Positions 50,538 through 58,542 of a stretch of DNA of 64,000 nucleotides are shown here, piece after piece. The stretch spans positions 11,474,047-11,538,046 of the forward strand of contig OX467087.1 of NCBI GenBank assembly GCA_950106755.1, given 5' to 3'. Every line of letters begins with the position of its first letter. The first letter of the stretch is position 1. Position numbers and translations under genes: made by a program. This DNA is from Climacium dendroides. Taxonomy: Eukaryota > Streptophyta > Bryopsida > Hypnales > Climaciaceae. The notes under the pieces are model-generated. The model did no database searches, was not told the DNA's origin, and worked only from the letters and a program-made list of their open reading frames with translations.

Positions 50538-52011
50538 TCTCTTCAATTTGTAGAAGGGGTGTGTCAAAGGAAGGTTTAACTTTAAAGGACAAAGTGTCCA
50601 TTCAATGTACACAAGAAATTTTGGATAAATTCCTTGAAATCCATTTTTGGTAGGATATTCATGAAATTTGGACACAATGTGTACCTCCTCTGTGAAAAAC
50701 TAATTTTTTTCCAATTGGGTGCTTAGATGAAAAGTTATATTGCCTTGAACTTTTGAAATTTGGCATGTATATAACTATCAAAATATGGCATACAATTATA
50801 TAGAAAAAATAAATTTTAGTCCTCAATTCACATTCTAAAAGGAATCAAACTTTGTTAGCTATGTAGGGGTGGTTTCAAGGAAAAAAATATTTTCTTTTAA
50901 CTTCAACTCCTATTATCTTGCAATTTGTGAAGTCAAAATTCTTGAATTTTTTTCACATATCCCAAATTTTTGTTTCTTCCATTTTACTATTTAGATTTCA
51001 AATAAAAAATTTCCTCATGGCACAAGAAATCATTAGTGTATTACCAATTCACTTAAACTCCTTGCAATGTAAGGTAATTTAGAATGAGTTAGACTCTATA
51101 TTTCCTTCTAAAAATTTTCATGAGTGAAACTAATATCATAGATTTTTGAATGGCCAAAATTCTTATTTTTCAAAATTTTACTCCAAAAGGGACCAAAGTT
51201 TGTTGACCCTATTTTACAAAAATGGAAAAAAAAGTTTTTCTTATCACTTCAAATATTATAATCTTTCTATCTAAGTGGTCAAATGGGCTAATTTTTTTTT
51301 CATATTATAGTAAAATACTTTACTTTTGTTTTGTATGGTTGAAGTTTTAAGGAAAAAAAGTACTATTTTCATTCATACCAAAAAATGCAATTTGTGACAA
51401 TGTCTCCTTATAAACCACCCTTTCCCCATATTTTAGGGATTAATCAAGAATAGTACAAAAAGACATCCCCAAACTCCATCAGATCCAATTTTGGTGCTTG
51501 AAGGAGTTCAATCTTGTATTTTTCTCAAATTCTAGTTCTTCATCCCTCATTGCATACACTTTGGAATTAATCCTTGAACAACTTTGTAAACTTTTTTTAA
51601 TTGATGAACGATAATGAATCTCTCTATGCAAGATAGAAGTGCAACTATTCATCCTCAAAATTTTGTACTAAAAGAGGAGGTCTTCTATAGTAGTTTGACT
51701 TCCAATAAATGCTTTTGAATTTTTTTTAAACCCTAGAGTTTTTTTACTATATTTTCACCAAAAAATGCTCCCAAACTACCATTTTTTGTACAAGTACCAA
51801 ATTTTAGAAGAAAAAAAAACGTTTTTTGGCATATGTAACCATAGGATCTTGTAGTATGTTGGTTTGAAAAGATGTGAAAAAATTTCAGAAATTTCTACTA
51901 TGTAGATTGCAAGATATTAGCTTTTGAAGTGATAAAAAAACTTTTTTGGGCCCTACAAAAAATTGGGCAACTGCACTCCACATGGGCACATTTGTATGAA
52001 AAAATGTCCAA
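50538..52011. other. Intergenic DNA with an older repeat segment
   Basis: Mostly unstructured AT-rich DNA. 51,600-51,720 (AACGATAATGAATCTCTCTA, then AGTGCAACTATTCATCCTC) is an inverted, diverged relative of the insertion at 52668-52894. No gene seen. Confidence 0.45.
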
Positions 52012-52667
52012 AATGGTGGTGCTTCTTTGGATTCATTCTTCAAGGCTAGTTGGCTAGATTCTTGAAAATTTTCAAATCATTTGGAATTGTACAACATATA
52101 GAAAAACAATAGCAAGTAGAAAGAAGTAAAGAATGATTCAAAATACTAAGTTGTCAAGAATTTATTATAGAATTGAAAAATTCCAATCCCAGTGGTTGTA
52201 ATGTTGTAATAAACAATCTACACCTAATGCTTTTATTTTTTCCAAAAATATTGAAAATTGAGTTAAATTAAGGACTTCAAAGTTTATCTTAGAATAAAGA
52301 CTCCGTAACTACTTGCAAACTACCCACAACTAAAACTCCTCATAACTTTCATCTCATTAATCAAAATGAAATAATTCAAAGCTTTCCATGTATAAATAAA
52401 TATAGAGAACCAATTTCAAATTTTTATTTTAAAAAAAAGTGATTTTTAAAGAAGTTTTTTTTTCTGCTATCTAGACTCCCTACCAAATGTTGAAAATTAC
52501 TTATCATACAATAACGTTTTAACCACGTAGTCAAAAGTTATGAAAATTGTTGCGTCTTAAAGTTACTCCTCGGGCACATGTTGTGTGAAAAATACAAAGA
52601 AGAAAATTAAAAATTCCATTTGTAGTGAGCTGCCCAAAATCGCTATGTTGTCAAAAAAATGCAATTT
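52012..52667 (+). repeat. Dispersed repeat, copy B
   Basis: Direct, diverged duplicate of 47140-47805 about 4.9 kb away. After TCAAAAAAATGCAATTT the match is broken by the TTAA-flanked insertion and picks up again at about 52,897 (AAGTTTTCTGGGGTTAA against CAGTTTTTTAGGGGTTAA). Confidence 0.72.
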
Positions 52668-52894
52668 AACCTTTAAACAACAAGCCGGTGGCACCGTGGA
52701 AATGATCTATTTGGATACCAAGTGAATTGTTGGCTTAAGAAAATGAAAAAGCACTCGTTGGGAGACAAGCTAATGTAGAAGACGTTCCCTTTTCCCTCAA
52801 AATTTGGAGGATGAATAGTTGCACTTTTGTCCCACATAGAAAGATTCTTTGTCATTCATCAGCTAGAAAATGTCCTCGGCATTGTTTAAAGGTT
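52668..52894. mobile_element. Small inverted-repeat insertion with TTAA at both ends
   Basis: Ends are AACCTTTAAACAA and TTGTTTAAAGGTT, perfect inverses. TTAA is found across both borders (52666-52669 and 52893-52896), so the element could be CCTTTAAAC...GTTTAAAGG with a TTAA duplication, as in piggyBac-type insertions. The duplication may instead be part of the inverted repeat. Copy A of the surrounding repeat lacks the insert, which supports insertion. A 60-codon minus-strand frame inside (52673-52855) has no recognised domain. Confidence 0.55.
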
Positions 52895-53000
52895 AAGTTT
52901 TCTGGGGTTAAACCAATCATCTATACCTTAAATCAAGCTATTTGTTTTGTTTGTTTGTCACGTTGAGATCTCCCGGACTGTGCGGCCCCTGGTGGTGTGC

Positions 53001-53290
53001 TTGATACCATCAGAAAGCCCTTGGCGAGGAGGGGTGCACCGGCTTGGTTTCATGGTGTTCGGACGTACAATGTGAAAGTTATGCATTTTTGAGTTGTTTT
53101 TGGTTCTAAAAAATTAGAAAATTACTTTTACTTATATTTTGGTCACAATCTTGGTACCGTCGGAAAGCCCTTGGCGAGGAGGGGTGCACGGGCTTGGTTT
53201 CGTGGCATTCCAACTTACGGTAAGAAAGTTTTTTGAGTTGTTTTTGTTCTAAAAAATTAGAAAACTAGTTTTACTTTTGTTTTGATTGTT
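53001..53290 (+). repeat. 150-bp tandem duplication
   Basis: GAAAGCCCTTGGCGAGGAGG starts at about 53,012 and again at about 53,162. Each is followed by GGTGCACCGGCTTGGTTTC or a close variant, and later TTGAGTTGTTTTT and CTAAAAAATTAGAAAA. The first part of the unit is markedly GC-richer than the neighbourhood. Confidence 0.85.
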
Positions 53291-53303
53291 TTGATTGTGG
53301 CAC

Positions 53304-53655
53304 ACTACACTAAATAGTATATTTAGTGTTAGCAACACTATTTATGAACCATGACACTAAATATCATTAACCCTACTAAAGTAATTAACATAAAATCTAA
53401 TTTCTAACACTAAATGTACTCTATAGTAAATCTGAAATCTGAAAAGGTTTACATTTAGTGTTAGAATACATTAAAGAGGGAGTTGCCGCCACCAAAAGTA
53501 AAGAAGGCCAGGGAAGGAGATGACAGAAGATGGAGGCAACGCAGTCAAGTTTAGCACTACACTAATTCCTCCAAAGTTGAGATTTAGTGTTGTGTGGAGT
53601 AAGGTGGTAATTACACTAAATGTAATCCAACACTAAGTATACTATTTAGTGTAGT
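53304..53655. mobile_element. Terminal-inverted-repeat element, CACTAAAT-rich, about 350 bp
   Basis: ACTACACTAAATAGTATA at the left is inverted at the right (TATACTATTTAGTGTAGT). The motif ACACTAAAT or its complement occurs about nine times inside in both orientations. Borders are ambiguous: CACTACAC would make it CACTA-like, whereas CACTAAATAG with flanking TA would suggest a 2-bp duplication. The middle (around 53,470-53,560) is GC-richer and unrelated. No transposase. Confidence 0.65.
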
Positions 53656-54269
53656 TCACATGATACCAAAATGGATGATTTCCACATCCACCAATCACTC
53701 CTTCAAGAGTTTATTACTCTAATAGGTGCATCTTCTCTTTCTACAATAACAGAGAAAGCCATCCACCGGATCACACACTTCGTGTGTCCTCCTCAGCATG
53801 ATTGTTTCAGGGTTAAAGCAAGTGAACCACTGACCCGCAAGTGACCTCCCTTTTCGAAGAAGACGGAACAACCGAACGGAATTGCTCCCCCAGTGGACCA
53901 GATGCTCTCTTTGAAAGTTCTTTTTTCATTTTCCATTTCCCCAAAACGGAAGCGGAAACCAGCGGTGGAGAAAACCCATGTGCCATGCACAGACCCAGGA
54001 CAACAGCAGCTCCGTCCATCAAGTCGGTCACTGGCTCTGACCAACACAGAAATCCATGTCCACGAACTGAAGAAAAAAAAAAAAAACACCAAATAAAATG
54101 GAAAGAAAAATTCCTCAGAACCAGAGGTTGTAAGCCATCCGCTCGCAAAATATCTGAAGCCACATGTCCTGCAACTTCCGGCGAGATTGATGCCCCCACT
54201 ATCACCTCGCCACGAGTCTCAGCACACTCCATGCCTTTTACGCCCCAAGATCCAATCTTTACTATAAGC
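53656..54269 (+). promoter_or_regulatory. Upstream region of gene 2
   Basis: GC content rises near 53,750 and overlapping frames on both strands (for example 53813-54511 minus, 53841-54461 plus) are open by composition. They contradict each other, contain no domain and lie next to the start of gene 2, so I read them as promoter/leader shadow. An A-run lies at 54,072-54,086. Confidence 0.35.
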
Positions 54270-54480
54270 CATGGCAGGATATGCAATTGGGCATCCAAGT
54301 TTTGCAATCCAGTGCTGTTTCGGGATCCAGAACTTGCAAGGCATTGCTCTTCGGGAATCCGAAGCTTTGGGATCCAAGCTTGCAAGCCCATTTGCAATTC
54401 AGGGTTCCGAGGCTTGCCATCCATTGCAATTAGGGCTTTTGAAGTTTGCAATCCATTGTAATTAGGGTTTCGAAGCTTAC
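54270..54480 (+). repeat. Leader minisatellite, about 30-33-bp unit
   Basis: Degenerate tandem units built from TTGCAATCCATTGCAATTAG followed by GGTTTCGAAGC or GGATCCAAGC. At least five are visible, with the last two most alike (ATCCATTGCAATTAGGGCTT and ATCCATTGTAATTAGGGTTT). The array ends about 50 bp before the gene 2 start codon, so it probably lies in the promoter or 5' UTR. Confidence 0.7.
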
Positions 54481-54531
54481 AAAAGCCCTTGCACTTCCGG
54501 ATTCCCTGCAATCAAACTTTCTGTTCTTGCG

Positions 54532-55134
54532 ATGGCGTTGAGTGCGACTTCTTCCGTCACCCACACAGCAAGCCACAAGCTCACATCTTCCGACTCCTCT
54601 CGGAAGTCCTCCCTTTCCTCCCTTTCCAATCCTCAAGGTTTAGTTCCCTTGCCCGCGAAGCCTTCTTTCGAAGGTTCTGGACTGCGTCGCACAAAGTCCC
54701 GTAAGCCCGTCAAAGCAAGCTCCACCCATTCGAATGAGGTTCATTCTCTGGAGAGCACCATCACCAAAGTCGGGGAAGACATTGCCACCACGTCCGGAGA
54801 TATTCTGGACGCGGTGGACTCCGTGATTGAAGAAGGGACGCCTTCCCGTGGGCGCCGGAGCAAGACGACGGGGAAGATGAACTCGCGAATGTCTCGACGA
54901 CGGGCGCTGGTGATGTGCTTGGCGTTGGGAATGGTGCGACCATGCGCGAGCACCGGGGAGAGTGGTGGTGGGGATCTGAGGAGGACGGTGAGTGAGGTTC
55001 CGATTGCCAGGACGACGTCGATGCAGGTGGGAGGGAGTTTGCTGATGAGTCAGGTGTCGTTGGCGACGTCGTTGAAGCAGATGAACGTGTTTGGGCAGAA
55101 GGAGGATTTGCAGAAGCTTACCACTTTGCAATAG
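54532..55134 (+). CDS. Gene 2: 200-residue Ser/Arg-rich protein, possible plastid targeting, unrecognised
   Basis: A single open frame starts at GCGATGGCG, a favourable plant context, and ends TAG. Third codon positions are strongly G/C, unlike the surrounding DNA, which supports coding in this frame over the other two. Residues 1-60 are rich in Ser, Thr, Lys and Arg with almost no acid, starting MALSATSSVTHTASHK, like a chloroplast transit peptide. Residues 61-100 are more acidic. Around 118-138, SRRRALVMCLALGMVRPCAS is a twin-arginine run followed by a hydrophobic stretch and small residues, the layout of a thylakoid-lumen signal. That reading is inference. The C-terminal 60 residues match no family I know. 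The 3' end of this frame (from about 55,054) is the first unit of the downstream tandem repeat. It could be a lineage-specific gene or a truncated one. Confidence 0.6.
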   Translation: MALSATSSVTHTASHKLTSSDSSRKSSLSSLSNPQGLVPLPAKPSFEGSGLRRTKSRKPVKASSTHSNEVHSLESTITKVGEDIATTSGDILDAVDSVIEEGTPSRGRRSKTTGKMNSRMSRRRALVMCLALGMVRPCASTGESGGGDLRRTVSEVPIARTTSMQVGGSLLMSQVSLATSLKQMNVFGQKEDLQKLTTLQ

Positions 55135-56320
55135 GGAGCTTCATTTGGTTCTTGGTCGTCAGCATTTTTCAGAGAAGGAAACACGTTTGGAACATCGATT
55201 TTTCAATTGAATTCTCTCATGACTGTATAGTAGCTTACTTAATATGAAGTTTTACACTTGCTCGCATTGGAGTCTGTTCTCTCTCCGATCTGATTGACAT
55301 GGAGTTCTTTATTATTGGAAAGATGTTTCATGATATGGGATGCATCGACTGTTATATAGAAGAATTCAATGCCTGTAGAGTTGTAAGAAAACTCACGAGT
55401 CTGAGTCGGGTGTCGTTGGCGACTTCGTTTGAGGCAGACGAATGTGTTTGGGCAGAAGGAAAATCTGCACAAGCTCACCACTCTGCAAAGGGAGAGTTGT
55501 GGGTTTAGCGCTTGTGGTTATTGGTCTTCAGCACATTCGGAGTAGGAAACCCTTGTGGAACCAGTTTTTTCATTTAGATTTGCTCATGTACAGTAATTTA
55601 CTCAATATGAAGTTCTACATTGCTCGCATTGGAGTCTCTTCTGTCTCTGGATTTGAGTGGCTTGGGGTTGTGTGTCCGAGATGCATGTAATGCTTAAATA
55701 GAAATTAGTGAGGATAAAATGTGTAAACAAATGAAAGAAGATTTGGAAACCTCGTGAGTCTGAGTCGGGTGTCGTTGGTGATTTCGTTGAAGCAGACGAA
55801 CTTGTTCAGCTGCAGGAGGATTTGCAGAAGCTCACAACTTTGCATGCAATAGGGAGCTTCGTGAGATATTTCCTGGTCTTCAGCATTCTCGCAGACGGAA
55901 CCCCCGTCAGTCAAAACTCGATTTCTGATCCCAATTTCCTCGTGTACAATAATTTTCTCAATGTGAACTAAGTTACTCGAGCTCGCATTGGAGTCAGTCG
56001 ATCCCTTCTTTCTGCCTCCGATCTGAATGGCTTGGAGTTGTTTTACTTATTGCTGGACAGATATTTTCCATGATATGGGATGCATTGAATCATGCGAAAG
56101 GAATTATTATTGAGAATTGAATGCGTGTAGAAAATATAAGAAAACTCATGAGTGAGTCAGGTCTCGTTGGCGACCTTCAGTTGTTCCAAATTGGCGGGTT
56201 TTGCAGAAGCTCCCCATTGCGAGAGGGAGCTTCGTGGGATCTTTCCCGCATATGCTTTTGGGTCTTTCTTTAGCATATTCGGAATAGAAAATGCCGCTTC
56301 CATTCCAATCTTATTCTCAT

Positions 56321-56418
56321 GTGCAGTGCCCGCTGCCAAGCACTGAAGAATGTGGTCCGCTCACCCATCACTGCCACTGTCAGGAACAACATTCTTTGGG
56401 GGAGGGCACTGCACAGTA
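56321..56418. repeat. Foldback element, about 98 bp
   Basis: GTGCAGTGCCC near the left end and GGGCACTGCAC near the right are inverted. Inner arms AAGAATGTGGTCC and GGAACAACATTCTTT pair imperfectly. It sits at the break point in the fourth gene 2-derived repeat unit. Confidence 0.65.
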
Positions 56419-57147
56419 CAGGACAGTCGGGTCCAGTTCATTTACGAATTGCCTCTTTGAGGCATTCAAATTTTCTTTTACAATGTAGAGTATAATTGAT
56501 AGATTTTGGAAGAGATAATTATGATGGCATCTTTACGCAATTGCATGGAAGCCTGCAAAATTTCAAATTCAAAAAACCAAATCTCCATTTTTGGTGAATT
56601 TTTAAAGTTAATTTTCATAGTTTTACAAGATGTTTTAATGCAAGCAATTGGTGGTGAATTTTTAAAGTTTTGATTGTGGATATATGTGGGGAGCATCCAT
56701 ATGTATATCTTACCCCCAAACAAGTTTCTCCATAAAAGTTTTACAATTCCTTTTATAGAGTTTTAAGTGTTAGGATGACAATGTTGAAATGTTGTAAGAA
56801 TAGATATTTCTTTGTTATAATTAGTTTTTTCTATTTGCCACTCATGTGGTAACTAATTTGGTACATTTGAACATGATGGTACAATTATTTTGCCCAAGTC
56901 TAATTCAAAATATAGAGATATCTATTTCACAAAGTTGGATCATATGATGCCTCAATTGAGTCCTTACTTGGAGCTTATATTTTTGTTACTTAACGGGGTA
57001 TTTTTTAATATGAAAGATATGCATAATTATGGATGTTCCCCACATATTTATGCAATTGAAATTAAAAAATTCATTGCCAATTATTTTTAACAATTTTTTT
57101 TGTAAAATCATGAAAATTGACTTGGTGAAATTTGGTAAGCTCGACTG
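56419..57147. other. AT-rich insert, no gene seen
   Basis: Part of the DNA that splits the fourth repeat unit. CAGTTCATTTACGAATTGCC near 56,434 recurs inverted at about 57,695, so the insert is bracketed by a 20-bp inverted pair. No convincing coding sequence. Confidence 0.45.
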
Positions 57148-57477
57148 GGATTGTGTGAGAATTGAGTGTAAATAATGCAAGATGAAAAATTCCAAATCTA
57201 GTCTTCTACATTATGCACGGAAATCATCGGGAAAGTATCCCCCATTGCAACAACATTGGATTGTGTGAGAATTGAGTGTAAATAATGCAAGATGAAAAAT
57301 TCCAAATCTAATCTTCTACATTATGCACGGAAATCATCAGGAAAGTATCTCCCATTGCAACAACATTGGATTGTGTGAGAATTGAGTGTAAATAATGCAA
57401 GATGAAAAATTCCAAATCTAATCTTCTACATTATGCACGGAAATCATCAGGAAAGTATCCCCCATTGCAACAACATT
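57148..57477 (+). repeat. 110-bp tandem triplication
   Basis: Three near-identical units begin GGATTGTGTGAGAATTGAG at 57148, 57258 and 57368. Differences are single bases (TCTAGTC/TCTAATC, ATCGGG/ATCAGG). Each unit ends with CCCATTGCAACAACATT, which also forms the outer arm of the adjoining foldback. Confidence 0.95.
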
Positions 57478-57690
57478 GGTTCAATACTTGAATAGTAGAG
57501 TACTAAAAACATATTGTTGCAATACCACGATAATATACTTTCAATGGATATAGTACACCCCCTTATTGAAATTGTATTGTTGTAGTACTGCAACAATATA
57601 TTTTGAGTACTCTACTATTCAAGCATTGAAACCGTATTGCAACAATATTGTTGCAATGTGGGGCTTTTTCCCGATGATGTGCACGGCAGA
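57434..57690. mobile_element. Foldback/MITE-like element
   Basis: TTCAATACTTGAATAGTAGA with GTACTnAAAAnATATTGTTGCA (57,479-57,525) is inverted at about 57,588-57,631. The outer segment GCACGGAAATCATCnGGAAA with CCCATTGCAACAACATTG (from 57,434) is inverted at about 57,645-57,690. The total arm is about 95 bp with a loop near 57,550. Confidence 0.75.
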
Positions 57691-57917
57691 AATAGGCAGT
57701 TCGTAAATGAACTGGAACAGTACCGTAATTTTCTCAAAATGAAGTCCTTATTTCTTAAGCTTACATAACTTACACTTGCTCGCATCAGAGTCTCTTCTGT
57801 CTCCGACAGTCCAACCTGATTGACATCAAGTTCTTTATTGTTGGAAAGATGATTCATGATATGGAAATGTAAGAAGACTTATTAGAAAACTCATGAGACA
57901 TGAGTATTGTTGTAAGT

Positions 57918-58287
57918 AAGGTAGAACTACCCATTACCATACAGATTTGCTATCTAGGTACTTTGGAGAAGCTATTTATGAGCTCTCATATTTTTCAGAC
58001 ATTGAATTGTTTGAGAGAAGTCAATTGCAAAAAAAATAAAGATATTCTGAGAAGAATTGAATTTTTTGTGATTTTTCAAAGCTGAAATGTAAAACTGTGA
58101 GTAGACCCTTGGTAAAGCATGATTAGACCATTGTTGAAGCATGGGCTGATGTGTCCGCTCCCCAGTGCATTGCCATCATGATCATGGATGAGTAAGATTG
58201 TGGTAATAAGATGGGCCAGTGATGGAAATGGGAGGAACCTGTAGGTGGGGGAATTGGGTAAATGGTGGTAATGAATAGTTCTACCTT
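57918..58287 (+). mobile_element. MITE family G, copy 1 (about 370 bp)
   Basis: Ends are AAGGTAGAACTACCCATTAC and the inverse of AAGGTAGAACTATTCATTAC. TA stands at both borders, compatible with a 2-bp duplication as in Tc1/mariner-derived MITEs. A second copy lies inverted at 63492-63837. The open frame 57900-58085 is internal to it and not a gene. Confidence 0.8.
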
Positions 58288-58289
58288 AT

Positions 58290-58402
58290 AGGGCAATGCC
58301 CGAGGAGGAAGGGATTCTTTGAATTAAAATGCCAACGAGGAGGGCGGAGCCCGACGAGGAGGCATTTTAATTTGCAGGATCCCAATGACAAGGGCATTGA
58401 CT
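58290..58402. repeat. Foldback element with GC-rich loop
   Basis: Left arm GGCAATGCCC...GGGATTCTTTGAATTAAAATGCC pairs with the right arm GGCATTTTAATTTGCAGGATCCC...GGGCATTGAC; the inner 12 bp (58322-58333 with 58361-58372) are perfect. The loop repeats CGAGGAGG-type motifs. It abuts MITE G. Confidence 0.7.
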
Positions 58403-58464
58403 AGTGTAAACCACGAGCAAAAAATGTCGAAGTTGGATGAAATCAATTAGATGAGAAATTGCAG

Positions 58465-58542
58465 TAGGGTGCAACAAGGCCGTAATGTCCAATTACGTAG
58501 GGTTGCCTACGTAATCGCACATTATGGCCTTGTTGCACCCTA
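58465..58542. repeat. 78-bp near-perfect palindrome
   Basis: TAGGGTGCAACAAGGCC at the left and GGCCTTGTTGCACCCTA at the right are perfect inverses. The inner parts GTAATGT and ATTACGTAGG also pair with only a few mismatches, leaving a loop of about 4 bases. It is a minimal hairpin MITE or an intrinsic cruciform. Confidence 0.9.

Larger units (their letters stand above)
55054..57890 (+). repeat. Tandem copies of the gene 2 3' end and flank
   Basis: GTGTCGTTGGCGAC or a close variant starts units at 55054, 55410, 55769 and 56161 (spacing 356, 359 and 392). Each unit then runs through a TTTGCAGAAGCTCAC-type block, GGGAGCTTCGT, ATTTnCTCAATATGAAGTT, GCTCGCATTGGAGTC, TGATATGGGATGCAT and AAGAAAACTCATGAGT. 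The fourth unit is broken at about 56,325 and its second half reappears at 57,716-57,890, giving about 1.39 kb of inserted DNA. Only the first unit is in frame with gene 2; later units have stops. Confidence 0.82.

Noticed and set aside
53813..54511. 232-codon minus-strand frame opposite a 206-codon plus-strand frame
   Set aside because: Both are open through GC-rich composition, neither has a domain, and they sit at the promoter/leader of gene 2.
54640..55131. 163-codon minus-strand frame
   Set aside because: Shadow of gene 2; G/C-rich third positions favour the plus-strand frame.
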